Assembly (NCBI GenBank): GCA_005883775.1 | Contig: VBEU01000050.1 | Location: 1 to 14,381, forward strand | From: Chloroflexota bacterium | GTDB lineage: Bacteria > Chloroflexota > Limnocylindria > P2-11E | Reading direction: 5' to 3' | Length of the DNA stretch: 14,381 bases | Shown here: positions 1 through 6,380 of the stretch, one piece after another | Numbering within the stretch: position 1 is the first letter of the stretch | How the letters are laid out: each line of letters opens with the position of its first letter | Translations under genes and position numbers: made by a program | The notes under the pieces: generated by a model | Databases searched by the model: none | Told to the model about the DNA's origin: nothing | The model's input: only the letters and a program-made list of their open reading frames with translations

Positions 1-1
1 A

Positions 2-70
2 TCGAAGCTCGGCGCGATCGTAGTGGAGGGCATCGCAGACCTCGTTCGCCTGACGGGCACGGTGGCCTGA
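2..70 (+). CDS. 3' end of an unidentified gene (partial)
   Basis: Only the last 22 codons are inside the window, ending in TGA at 68-70. The frame reads SKLGAIVVEGIADLVRLTGTVA. It is the likely coding frame because about 19 of 22 codons end in G or C, whereas frame 1 has low GC3 and frame 3 stops early. The short hydrophobic/amphipathic tail does not identify a family. It converges on the MFS gene, whose stop lies about 85 bp further on. No hairpin with a T-tract separates the two genes. Confidence 0.45.
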   Translation, partial: SKLGAIVVEGIADLVRLTGTVA

Positions 71-155
71 ATCACGAGTCCGACACTTAGCGCCTGAATT
101 CGGCTCACTCGGGTCGAGGCTCGAGGCGTCCGTCGGCGCGTGGTTTCGCCACATG

Positions 156-1433
156 TCATGAGTTCGCGGTCGACGTATCGCGGAGAGTTCGGATAGGCGA
201 CGCCGCTACGGCGATGAACGGCAGCACCGCGGCGCCGGCAGCGAAGAGCATCGCTTCGCGCAGGCCGAATGCTCCTGCGAGTGCGCCGCCAAGGAGTGTT
301 CCGATCGGGAATGCGCCGGTCCCGGCGGTTGTGGTCAGGCCGATAACGCGTCCTTGCAGCCGGTCCGGTACAAGTGCTTGCCTGACGCTCGTCGCTGACA
401 CGCCATAGAGCGAGCGCGCGAGACTCTCGAGGGTCCAGCCCACAGTGACGAACACGATCGCGGTCTCTCCGGTGGCGGTGGCCATCAGGAGGGTCGCCGG
501 GCAGAACAGGAAGAAGGACGCGACGACAACGCGCCCCACCCCGGCGCGCTCAGCGATCCTGTGGGCGAACGCCGCGCCAATCACTCCGCCGACTTGTCCG
601 AGCGAGAGAATGACGCCGAGGGTGGCCGGCATCAGCCCGAGCACTCGCACCGCGTAGGCGATCACGATCGCCCAGAGAAGACCCAAAGCGAGGTTCGCAA
701 GAGCGTGCCCGACCAGGAGCGGCCGCAGGTATGGGTCGGAGACGAGGTACCTAGCAGCCTGACGAAGTTCGGTTCGCACCGGTGTCATCTTCGGCTGCGG
801 CTCGCCCTGTACCTGGTCGCGTGCGTTGGCTGAGGCGATGAGCGATCCAGAGATGACGAACGAGACGGCGTCGACCACGATCGCCATCGGCGCGCTGAGA
901 AGCGTCACGAGGGCGCCCCCGATGCTCGGCCCCGCCGCCTGCGCCCCGACGATGGCCGCCTGCAGTTTCGCATTCGCCTCGACCAGTTGCATACGCGGCA
1001 CGACCAAGGGCAAATAGGCCCCGGATGCGATGTCGAAGAGAACGTTGAGCGAGCCACCGATGAGCGCGACCAGGTAGAGCTGCGGGAGACTGAGCACGCC
1101 GAACACATACGCGACCGGCACGGACGCAAGCACGACGGCCCGGCCGAAGTCCGCGGCGACCATCACCGGACGCCGCTGCACACGATCGAGCCAGATACCG
1201 GCCGCGATCCCGAGCGCAAGATTCGGGACCGTTGCTGCCGTCGCCAACGCGGCCACCTCGAATGCGCTCGCGTGAAGCACCAGAATCGCCGTCAGCGGGA
1301 GCGCAAGGAGGGTCACCTGAGTGCCCGCAGCACTGATTCCTGCGGCGGTCCAAAGCCGCACGAAATCGTGGTGCTGCCAGAGTCCCGCCGGCCGCCATGC
1401 ACGCACTTTCTTCGCGAATTCTTTCCCAGTCAT
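156..1433 (-). CDS. MFS transporter, EntS/MFS_3-like drug or siderophore exporter
   Basis: This is a 425-residue polytopic inner-membrane protein of the major facilitator superfamily, expected to export a small molecule by proton antiport. The hydrophobic pattern fits about 12 membrane spans. The loop after span 2 carries the MFS motif A form GIWLDRVQRRPVM followed by AADFGRA. A second conserved loop, PDRLQGRVIGL, lies in the C-terminal half, as in the MFS_3 (enterobactin/macrolide efflux) branch. The ORF is open back to a TTG at 1487, but the ATG at 1433 (MTGKEFAKKV) is preferred: it is the usual N-terminus just before the first helix, and the extra residues are an Arg/Pro-rich low-complexity run. 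No strong Shine-Dalgarno precedes it. It stands alone, downstream of the tRNA-Asp on the same strand. The substrate cannot be told from the sequence. Confidence 0.88.
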   Translation of the reverse strand: MTGKEFAKKVRAWRPAGLWQHHDFVRLWTAAGISAAGTQVTLLALPLTAILVLHASAFEVAALATAATVPNLALGIAAGIWLDRVQRRPVMVAADFGRAVVLASVPVAYVFGVLSLPQLYLVALIGGSLNVLFDIASGAYLPLVVPRMQLVEANAKLQAAIVGAQAAGPSIGGALVTLLSAPMAIVVDAVSFVISGSLIASANARDQVQGEPQPKMTPVRTELRQAARYLVSDPYLRPLLVGHALANLALGLLWAIVIAYAVRVLGLMPATLGVILSLGQVGGVIGAAFAHRIAERAGVGRVVVASFFLFCPATLLMATATGETAIVFVTVGWTLESLARSLYGVSATSVRQALVPDRLQGRVIGLTTTAGTGAFPIGTLLGGALAGAFGLREAMLFAAGAAVLPFIAVAASPIRTLRDTSTANS

Positions 1434-1639
1434 GCGAGCGCGCCATCTGCAGCGACTACGGCTCGGCGGCCGCGGCGGAGGTGCCAATTGATGATCCGGC
1501 CCTCACGGATCGCGACGCTCTCAGCCGAAGATCCGTCTGGTCGATCTTCGAGATCATTCGAATCCGCGACGGAAGAAATTGTGAGTGTGCGGCCGAACCT
1601 TCGCTCGCGCCGCTGTTCGCATTGAGAAGTTCGATACTG

Positions 1640-1713
1640 CGGTCCCGACCGGATTCGAACCGGCGATCTCGTCCTTGACAGGGACGTATGCTAGGCCGCT
1701 GCACCACGGGACC
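1640..1713 (-). tRNA. tRNA-Asp (anticodon GTC)
   Basis: The minus strand folds as a complete 74-nt cloverleaf. The acceptor stem pairs GGTCCCG with CGGGACC. The anticodon stem pairs CGTCC with GGACG around the loop CTGTCAA, which puts GTC at positions 34-36. The T arm contains GGTTCGAATCC. The discriminator base is G, as expected for tRNA-Asp. The 3' CCA is not encoded, because the genome continues CAGTATC. It lies just downstream of the terminator of the lexA operon and upstream of the MFS gene on the same strand. Confidence 0.97.
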
Positions 1714-1760
1714 GGTGGTGAAGAAAGCGCGCATTCGCGCTCCCCTCTCGCGCCATTATG

Positions 1761-1802
1761 AAGAAAAAGAGGCGGCGAGTGCGCTTCCTTTCACTCGCCG
1801 CC
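1761..1802 (-). terminator. Intrinsic terminator of the lexA operon
   Basis: A perfect 11-bp stem, GGCGGCGAGTG at 1771-1781 with CACTCGCCGCC at 1792-1802, encloses a 10-nt loop. Read on the minus strand it is followed at once by TCTTTTTCTT, which is the classic hairpin plus U-tract. It begins 24 bp after the stop codon of the last gene of the minus-strand operon, so it closes that transcript and insulates the tRNA-Asp. Confidence 0.9.
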
Positions 1803-1826
1803 CCGCCGGTGTGGCCGAAATGATGT

Positions 1827-2138
1827 TCAGCTCGCCGCGAGGAGTCCCTCTCGCAGCGGCCCGCCCCCAATGCGCACCTGCCGAACGACCTCGTTCGCGA
1901 TCCGGCTCGTTTTCACGAGTCCGCTGAGCGCAAGGTCGAGACCGACCTCGCGAAGCTCCTCGTATCCGAGCCCTCGATAGAGCCTGTTCGAAGCCACGTA
2001 GCACATCTCGTCGTACAGGAACGGCCAGTCGACCGACCGCCGCGCCAAGCAGAACGAAATGAAATCGACCGCCACCTGAGCGATCCGATCTTCGGGCACC
2101 CCTTCCTTCCCCTTCGCCTTGTCGGCCTCGCGCATCAT
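1827..2138 (-). CDS. Small conserved-looking protein of unknown function, last gene of the SOS operon
   Basis: I do not recognise this 103-residue soluble protein. It has a charged start (MMREADKAKGKEG), then a mostly helical middle with VAVDFISFCLARRSVDWPF and YEELREVGLDLALSGLV, and a short Gly/Leu tail. No membrane span or signal peptide is visible. The frame is open up to an ATG at 2249 that would overlap the dinB stop as ATGA, like the junctions upstream. However, codons 1-30 of that longer form have GC3 of only about 50 % (about 42 % counted over codons 2-27), while the rest is strongly GC3-biased. They also consist of a repetitive TGTGGAGAAG-type array, so I place the start at the ATG at 2138 (GTG at 2144 is possible). 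It is followed by a strong terminator. Its position suggests co-expression with dinB and a DNA-damage role, but that is inference. Confidence 0.6.
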   Translation of the reverse strand: MMREADKAKGKEGVPEDRIAQVAVDFISFCLARRSVDWPFLYDEMCYVASNRLYRGLGYEELREVGLDLALSGLVKTSRIANEVVRQVRIGGGPLREGLLAAS

Positions 2139-2168
2139 CGTCACGCGATCGTCCGCGAACAAGACGAT

Positions 2169-2235
2169 CTGTCCACCAACTTCTCCACAGACTTCTCCAC
2201 ATGGGCGTGTGCCGGAATGCAAACGGATATCCACA
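2169..2235. repeat. Three-unit 12-bp-phased TCCAC array with DnaA-box-like 9-mers
   Basis: TCCAC starts at 2172, 2184 and 2196, exactly 12 bp apart. A further copy at 2230 is part of ATATCCACA (2227-2235). TTCTCCACA occurs at 2181-2189 and again at 2193-2201. All three 9-mers differ from the DnaA box TTATCCACA by one base. The array lies in the 107-bp spacer between dinB and the small downstream gene, if that gene starts at 2138. Binding by DnaA is inferred from similarity only. Confidence 0.55.
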
Positions 2236-2245
2236 GACCTGATCG

Positions 2246-3451
2246 TCATCGCGACCTGTGTCCACTGAAGCGACGACGCTCTTTTACCTCGCGTGCGCTC
2301 GCGCGATCGAGCGCGCTGTCCCCGAAGCGAGAGCGAACTGCGTCTAACGCAGCGTTGAGCCGCGCGTGACGGGCGGCGTCGAATAATCCCAGCTGCTCGC
2401 CCGCAGTCACGCCGGAGACCGAAACGCCGACGAGCCGGACCGGGCTGGTTCGACCGCCCTCGCGATCCTCCGCCAGTGCATCGCGAAGCAGCTGTCGCGC
2501 GATGCGGAAGATGGCGACGTCGTCGTCTGTGGGTTCGCGAAGGGTGCGCTGGCGCGTTCGGGTCTCGAACGGCGCCACGCGGAGCGTCATCGTGATCGTC
2601 TTTCCGCGAAGCGTGTGGTCACGCAGGCGGCGACCGACCCCCTCGGAAAGGCGAAGGAGCGTGGACTCGATCTTCGCCGTGTCGAGGGTGTTCGCGTCGA
2701 AGGTGTGCGAATGGCCCACCGATTTGGGCGCGTGCTCGCTCTGGACTTCACCTTCATCGATCCCGTTCGCGCGCTCCCAGATGTCGGTCCCGTGCTCGCC
2801 GAGCCGTGTCTCGAGCACCGAGCGGTCGAAAGCGGCGAGCTGACCGATCGTTCGAAGATCCCAGCCCGCGAGGACCTCCCGCGTCCGCGGGCCGACGCCC
2901 CAGAGGCGTTCGAGGGTGAGCGGCGCAAGGAACGCGGCCTCGCCGCCCGCAGGCACGATGACGAGGCCGTCCGGCTTGCGCAGATCGGAACCGACTTTCG
3001 CGCAGAGCTTGTTCGTGGCGACGCCGACCGAAACGACCAGACCGCAGCGCTCGCGGACCGCGCGCTTGATCTGCGTAGCCATCGCCACAGCGCCCCCGAA
3101 CAAGTGCTCGGTCGCGGTAACGTCGAGGAAGGCCTCGTCGAGCGAGATCGGCTCGACCAGCGGTGTCTGCTCCTCGAAGATCGCCATGACCGCATCCGAC
3201 GCTTCGACATAGCGGTCGAAGTCGCCCGGCACGTAGATGCCGTCCGGGCAGAGCCGCCCGGCGATCGCGAGTGGCATGGCCGACCGCACGCCGAACGCGC
3301 GCGCCTCGTAGGAAGCCGCCATCACGACGCCTCGTTCGTTCGGGCCATCGCCGCCGACGATCACCGGCCTACCGCGGTACTCGGGGTGGTCGCGCTGCTC
3401 GACCGATGCATAGAACGCGTCCAGATCGCAGTGAAGGATCGCGCGTGTCAT
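2246..3451 (-). CDS. dinB: DNA polymerase IV (Y-family translesion polymerase)
   Basis: This 401-residue DinB-type polymerase synthesises past DNA lesions with low fidelity. The N-terminus HCDLDAFYASVE supplies the first metal-binding Asp (D9), with F13 at the steric-gate position. SLDEAFLDV (residues 103-111) supplies the second acidic pair, D105/E106. A helix-hairpin-helix follows (LERLWGVGPRT), then the little-finger domain. EQLGLFD near residue 353 matches the beta-clamp binding motif QLxLF. The ATG at 3451 overlaps the stop of the upstream glycosylase gene as ATGA, which supports this start over the longer open frame and suggests translational coupling. The last 45 or so residues beyond the clamp motif are basic. 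Lying in the lexA operon behind a LexA operator, it is expected to be SOS-induced. Confidence 0.97.
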   Translation of the reverse strand: MTRAILHCDLDAFYASVEQRDHPEYRGRPVIVGGDGPNERGVVMAASYEARAFGVRSAMPLAIAGRLCPDGIYVPGDFDRYVEASDAVMAIFEEQTPLVEPISLDEAFLDVTATEHLFGGAVAMATQIKRAVRERCGLVVSVGVATNKLCAKVGSDLRKPDGLVIVPAGGEAAFLAPLTLERLWGVGPRTREVLAGWDLRTIGQLAAFDRSVLETRLGEHGTDIWERANGIDEGEVQSEHAPKSVGHSHTFDANTLDTAKIESTLLRLSEGVGRRLRDHTLRGKTITMTLRVAPFETRTRQRTLREPTDDDVAIFRIARQLLRDALAEDREGGRTSPVRLVGVSVSGVTAGEQLGLFDAARHARLNAALDAVRSRFGDSALDRASAREVKERRRFSGHRSR

Positions 3452-4578
3452 GCGAACCGCACTCCCATCATCGTCGCGTCGGGCGCGAGGAACGAGAGGA
3501 GATCCCGACCCTCCGCCTCGACGGCCGCGCGCTCCCGGGGCGGGACGCGCGCGAACGGGGCGACGCGGAGGATGGCCTCGCCCTTGGTACGAACGAGACC
3601 CCACGTTCCGGCCGCGAAGCCATCGACCGTGAACACAGCCTCGACGATCGCATTCTTGGTGTACACCGCGCGCCGATGCGCCGGTGCGATGACGCGATCG
3701 CGGTGCTTGTAACTGATGAGGAGCTCGTCGTAGCGTGGCAGAAAACGCACCGGAGCGGGGACGTCGGCTCCGGGACGGACGGCGCGCGGCAGGTCGTAGA
3801 GCAAACGTCCCTCCTGGTCGCTGAAGGTCCGAAGCTTCGGTGCGAGCCGCTCGAGCGTCGGACGCACACGCGGCGGCACCTGGCCCGCGAACTGTGCGAT
3901 GTCCGCGAGCGTCGCCGGACCGAAGGCGGCGAGGCACCGCCGGACCAGCGTCTCGAGCGCGTCCTCCTCCGGTGGCCGCTCGCCGCGTGCGATCCAGTGG
4001 CTTGCCGCAACGTAGGGAGCGTCGGTTCCCCCGTACTCCCAGTGCCCTCCGGGGGGTGCCGTCACGAGGTCGGCGTGGGCGCTCACGAACCGCCACACGA
4101 GCCAGCTGAAGGGGCCGCCGAGGGCTCCGCCGATGCGCGCCTGTACGTGCTCGAGGACCTCCTCCTTCGGACGAGGCTTGCGCGCGAACGCGATCGCGAG
4201 CGCAGCGACCTTCTTCGGATCCACCCCATTGCCGATCTGGAGACGATTCCACGCGCCGCGCTGAAGGTCCTGCGTCGCGACCGCGTAGGCGTAGAAGTCT
4301 CGGGCCGAGACCAGGTGCAACGTGCCGCGCATCAGCCTCGCGCGGATGACCTCATGCCGTTCGATCGCCGACCAGAGCTTTTCGCGACGGAAGTCCACGA
4401 GGCGTGACCAGAGCGCGATGTACGGAGAGGGGGACCACTGCGCCTGCAACGCCGCAAGCCGCTCGATCGCCGGCACGACACCGATGTTCGCTCGTCCCAG
4501 AAGCAGCTGTCGCGCCAGCATCGCGCGGTTCAGCTCCCGAAGACTGAGGACAGGGCGCCGGGCGGCGCTCTTCGTCAT
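3448..4578 (-). CDS. AlkZ-like winged-helix DNA glycosylase family protein (HTH_42), copy 2
   Basis: This 376-residue protein belongs to the HTH_42 (winged helix DNA-binding, AlkZ/YcaQ-like) superfamily. Characterised members excise bulky N-alkyl lesions and unhook interstrand crosslinks. The family start LSLRELNRAMLARQLLL is followed by LQAQW, giving Q45 and Q47 as the QxQ motif that in AlkZ carries the catalytic glutamines. Next come SPYIALWSRL, RGTLHLVSARD, the middle element AAFGPATLADIAQF, and the C-terminal VDGFAAGTWGL strand. The length is normal for the family. Its ATG overlaps the stop of copy 1 (ATGA) and its stop overlaps the dinB start in the same way. It is clearly paralogous to copy 1, best conserved in the first 60 residues. 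Glycosylase activity is inferred from the family; substrate unknown. Confidence 0.88.
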   Translation of the reverse strand: MTKSAARRPVLSLRELNRAMLARQLLLGRANIGVVPAIERLAALQAQWSPSPYIALWSRLVDFRREKLWSAIERHEVIRARLMRGTLHLVSARDFYAYAVATQDLQRGAWNRLQIGNGVDPKKVAALAIAFARKPRPKEEVLEHVQARIGGALGGPFSWLVWRFVSAHADLVTAPPGGHWEYGGTDAPYVAASHWIARGERPPEEDALETLVRRCLAAFGPATLADIAQFAGQVPPRVRPTLERLAPKLRTFSDQEGRLLYDLPRAVRPGADVPAPVRFLPRYDELLISYKHRDRVIAPAHRRAVYTKNAIVEAVFTVDGFAAGTWGLVRTKGEAILRVAPFARVPPRERAAVEAEGRDLLSFLAPDATMMGVRFA

Positions 4579-5693
4579 GCCCGCACGCCGTGATTCTTGG
4601 ACTCGGGCGCATAGAAACGCACGAGCTCCTCGCCCTCCGCGACGAGGGCCGCGCGATCGATCCGGGCCAGCGGCTTGAATGGCCTGAGCTCGAGTACCGC
4701 CTCCTTCGGTCGCACCGCGATCGTCCATCGACCGGCCACGAAGCCGTCGACCAGGTACGTCGTCCACACCTCCGCCGAGAAGATGACCTGCTTGCGGAAC
4801 GCCTCCGGCAGGATCCGGGTGCGCTCGGGTGCCGCATGGCCGAGGATCGCGGCGTCGAAGCGGGCGAGGAACCGCGCTGGTGCCGGAATGTCGGCCGAAG
4901 GGCGCGGGGCACGTGCGAGATCGATGAGCTCGCGGCCGCGCTCGTCGGTCAGATGCTTCAGGTCCTTCATGCGGGCGAGCGCCGCGCGGATATTCGGGAC
5001 GCGAACACTGCTCCACGTGGCGATGTCGGCGACGGTCGCGGGACCGAAGGCGCCGAGATACCGCCGTACGACGAGTTCGTACGCCGTCTCGGGCTTCGGC
5101 GGCTTCCGAAGCCTCGCGGGCGGGGCCACGTGCCGGGCAAGCTTCCGGTGCTCGAAGCGCGCACCCGACGACTCCCAGATCAGGCCGCTCGTGGCGACCG
5201 CGGCCCACTTCAACCAGCTGCGAAGTCTCTCGTTCGTCTTGGCGCTGGGCGGAAGATGCGCGGCCGTGAATTCCTCGATCTCGCCACGGGTGCGGGGCGT
5301 CTTCGCCGCAAAGGTCATGACGCGCTTGTGCAGCACCTCGAGGTCGGCCAGCGCGGGCGCGCCAGGCGGGCGCCACGCGCCAAAGCGGCCCTCCATCGTC
5401 GCGAGGGAGTACGCCGGGTACTCGCGTGCCGATACGAGATGCAGGGTCGCCCGCATGAGCGTCGCCTTCACGATCTCACCGCGATCGATGGGCGCGGTTA
5501 GTTGCGCGCGGTCGAACCCGGAAAGACGAGACCAGAGCGCCACGTACGGGGACGGCGCCCATTGACCTTGAAGGCAGGCGAGACGCTCTACGGCGTCGAC
5601 CACGCCGATCTTCTGGCGCGTCAGCAGGAACTGACGCGCCAGGAGCGCGCGATTCAGCTCACGAAGCGTGAGCGAGGGTACGCGAGCCGGCAT
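4575..5693 (-). CDS. AlkZ-like winged-helix DNA glycosylase family protein (HTH_42), copy 1
   Basis: This 372-residue member of the HTH_42/AlkZ-like superfamily is the first gene after lexA, 12 bp beyond the lexA stop. It has LTLRELNRALLARQFLL, then LQGQW with Q42 and Q44 as the QxQ catalytic-type motif, APSPYVALWSRL, RATLHLVSAREY, GAFGPATVADIATW and VDGFVAGRWTI. These blocks occur in the same order as in copy 2. The middle third (residues about 110-190) differs most from copy 2 and is rich in Lys/Arg (ARLRKPPKPE), so the two may differ in lesion preference or DNA contact. The ATG at 5693 gives the standard family N-terminus. It has no evident Shine-Dalgarno and probably relies on readthrough coupling from lexA. 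The damage-repair role is inferred from family and operon. Confidence 0.88.
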   Translation of the reverse strand: MPARVPSLTLRELNRALLARQFLLTRQKIGVVDAVERLACLQGQWAPSPYVALWSRLSGFDRAQLTAPIDRGEIVKATLMRATLHLVSAREYPAYSLATMEGRFGAWRPPGAPALADLEVLHKRVMTFAAKTPRTRGEIEEFTAAHLPPSAKTNERLRSWLKWAAVATSGLIWESSGARFEHRKLARHVAPPARLRKPPKPETAYELVVRRYLGAFGPATVADIATWSSVRVPNIRAALARMKDLKHLTDERGRELIDLARAPRPSADIPAPARFLARFDAAILGHAAPERTRILPEAFRKQVIFSAEVWTTYLVDGFVAGRWTIAVRPKEAVLELRPFKPLARIDRAALVAEGEELVRFYAPESKNHGVRA

Positions 5694-5705
5694 CGATCGA
5701 TGACG

Positions 5706-6317
5706 CTAGGACAGTTTGCGGATTACGCCGATGACCTTCCCTTGGATCTGCACGTCCCGCGCGTAGATCGGCGACATCGCCCCGTTCGCGGGCTGCAGCC
5801 GGATGCGGTCCTTCTCTTTGTAGAAGCGCTTCAGCGTCGCGACGTTGTCCTCGAGCACGGCCACGACGATGTCTCCGTCGCGCGCGGTGTTCTGCTCCTG
5901 GATCACGACGAAGTCGCCGTCGTCGATGTGGTCATCGATCATCGATTTTCCGCGAACGCGCAGGACGAATGTCTCTCGGCCGCGTCCCGCTGCAAGCTCG
6001 CTCGGAAGACCGATGGTCTCAGAGCGCTCCTCGTACGCGTGGATCGGCTGACCTGCGGCGATCTCGCCGATGACGGGCGCCTGCACCACACGACCGCCGT
6101 TCATACCCGGCAGGCTCAGCGCTCGCGAGCGGGTGGCCTCTTTGTTCAGGCGCCCGTCTTTCTCGAGCTTGGTGAGGTGATGGTGGACCGCGGACGTCGA
6201 TGCGAGCCCCACCGCTTCCGCGATCTCGCGCACGCTCGGGGGATATCCCCGTTCGGCGACGGCCTCGCGGATGAACGCCAGGATCCGGTCAGCTCGCTGC
6301 TGGTCTTGCTTCGTCAC
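5706..6317 (-). CDS. lexA: SOS repressor LexA (autocleaving)
   Basis: This 203-residue LexA is the transcriptional repressor of the DNA-damage response and inactivates itself when RecA filaments form. The N-terminal winged helix contains GYPPSVREIAEAVGL and the recognition region STSAVHHHLTKLE (residues about 24-53). The cleavage dipeptide is A88-G89 in EIAAGQP. The protease dyad is S125 in GKSMIDDHIDDGD and K163 in ATLKRF, so it is complete. It starts at GTG 6317 with no Shine-Dalgarno, only about 11 nt after a -10 element, so the mRNA is probably almost leaderless. It heads a five-gene minus-strand operon, and the operator between its -35 and -10 elements implies autorepression. Confidence 0.98.
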   Translation of the reverse strand: MTKQDQQRADRILAFIREAVAERGYPPSVREIAEAVGLASTSAVHHHLTKLEKDGRLNKEATRSRALSLPGMNGGRVVQAPVIGEIAAGQPIHAYEERSETIGLPSELAAGRGRETFVLRVRGKSMIDDHIDDGDFVVIQEQNTARDGDIVVAVLEDNVATLKRFYKEKDRIRLQPANGAMSPIYARDVQIQGKVIGVIRKLS

Positions 6318-6328
6318 GCTTGGCCGTC

Positions 6329-6358
6329 AGGTTAACCGAACGGATGTTCAGTTGTCAA
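6329..6358 (-). promoter_or_regulatory. lexA operon promoter
   Basis: On the minus strand, TTGACA (6353-6358) is a perfect -35. It is followed after 18 bp by TAACCT (6329-6334), a -10 keeping the critical A2 and T6. The LexA box fills most of the spacer. Transcription should start near 6320-6323, only a few bases before the GTG at 6317, consistent with the missing ribosome binding site. Confidence 0.7.
6337..6350. promoter_or_regulatory. LexA operator (SOS box) of lexA
   Basis: CGAACGGATGTTCA fits the Gram-positive-type consensus CGAACRNRYGTTCG at every position but the last. It sits between the -35 and -10 of the lexA promoter, 19 bp from the start codon. It also overlaps the probable -35 region of the divergent mechanosensitive channel gene, so bound LexA could affect both directions. 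Confidence 0.85.
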
Positions 6359-6373
6359 GACGGCCCGTATTCT
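6345..6373 (+). promoter_or_regulatory. Possible promoter of the mscS-rplI operon
   Basis: TATTCT (6368-6373) is a fair -10, lying 7 bp before the ATG at 6381, which implies a leaderless transcript. The -35 candidate TGTTCA (6345-6350) is poor, at 17-bp spacing, and lies inside the LexA box. It is supported mainly by position and by the absence of a ribosome binding site. Confidence 0.35.
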
Positions 6374-6380
6374 CCGCCGG

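Noticed and set aside
1434..1639. Gap between the MFS gene and tRNA-Asp searched for promoter, small gene or terminator
   Set aside because: No convincing -35/-10 pair, hairpin plus T-tract or coding frame was seen on either strand.
1720..1741. Small minus-strand hairpin AGCGCG-AATG-CGCGCT followed by TTCTTC, as a second terminator
   Set aside because: The stem is only 6 bp and lies directly before tRNA-Asp, where it would interrupt a leader from the CATAAT element at 1755-1760. Chance pairing is more likely.
1755..1760. CATAAT on the minus strand as a -10 for tRNA-Asp
   Set aside because: It resembles TATAAT, but no -35 is found at the right distance (that position is inside the terminator stem), so it is not listed as a promoter.
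2139..2249. N-terminal extension of the small gene up to the ATG that overlaps the dinB stop
   Set aside because: Although ATGA coupling occurs elsewhere in the operon, this stretch has GC3 near 42-50 % and a repeated 12-bp unit, unlike neighbouring coding DNA. It cannot be fully excluded.
2615..4407. Long + strand open frames (365 and 378 codons) opposite dinB and the second glycosylase gene
   Set aside because: They are antisense shadows in GC-rich DNA, Arg-rich with no recognisable domain, and lie wholly opposite well-supported genes.
3452..5376. Minus-strand open frames extending dinB and glycosylase copy 2 far upstream
   Set aside because: The extra residues are Arg/Ala/Gly-rich out-of-frame readings of the upstream genes. 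Conserved N-termini and ATGA overlaps fix the starts at 3451 and 4578.
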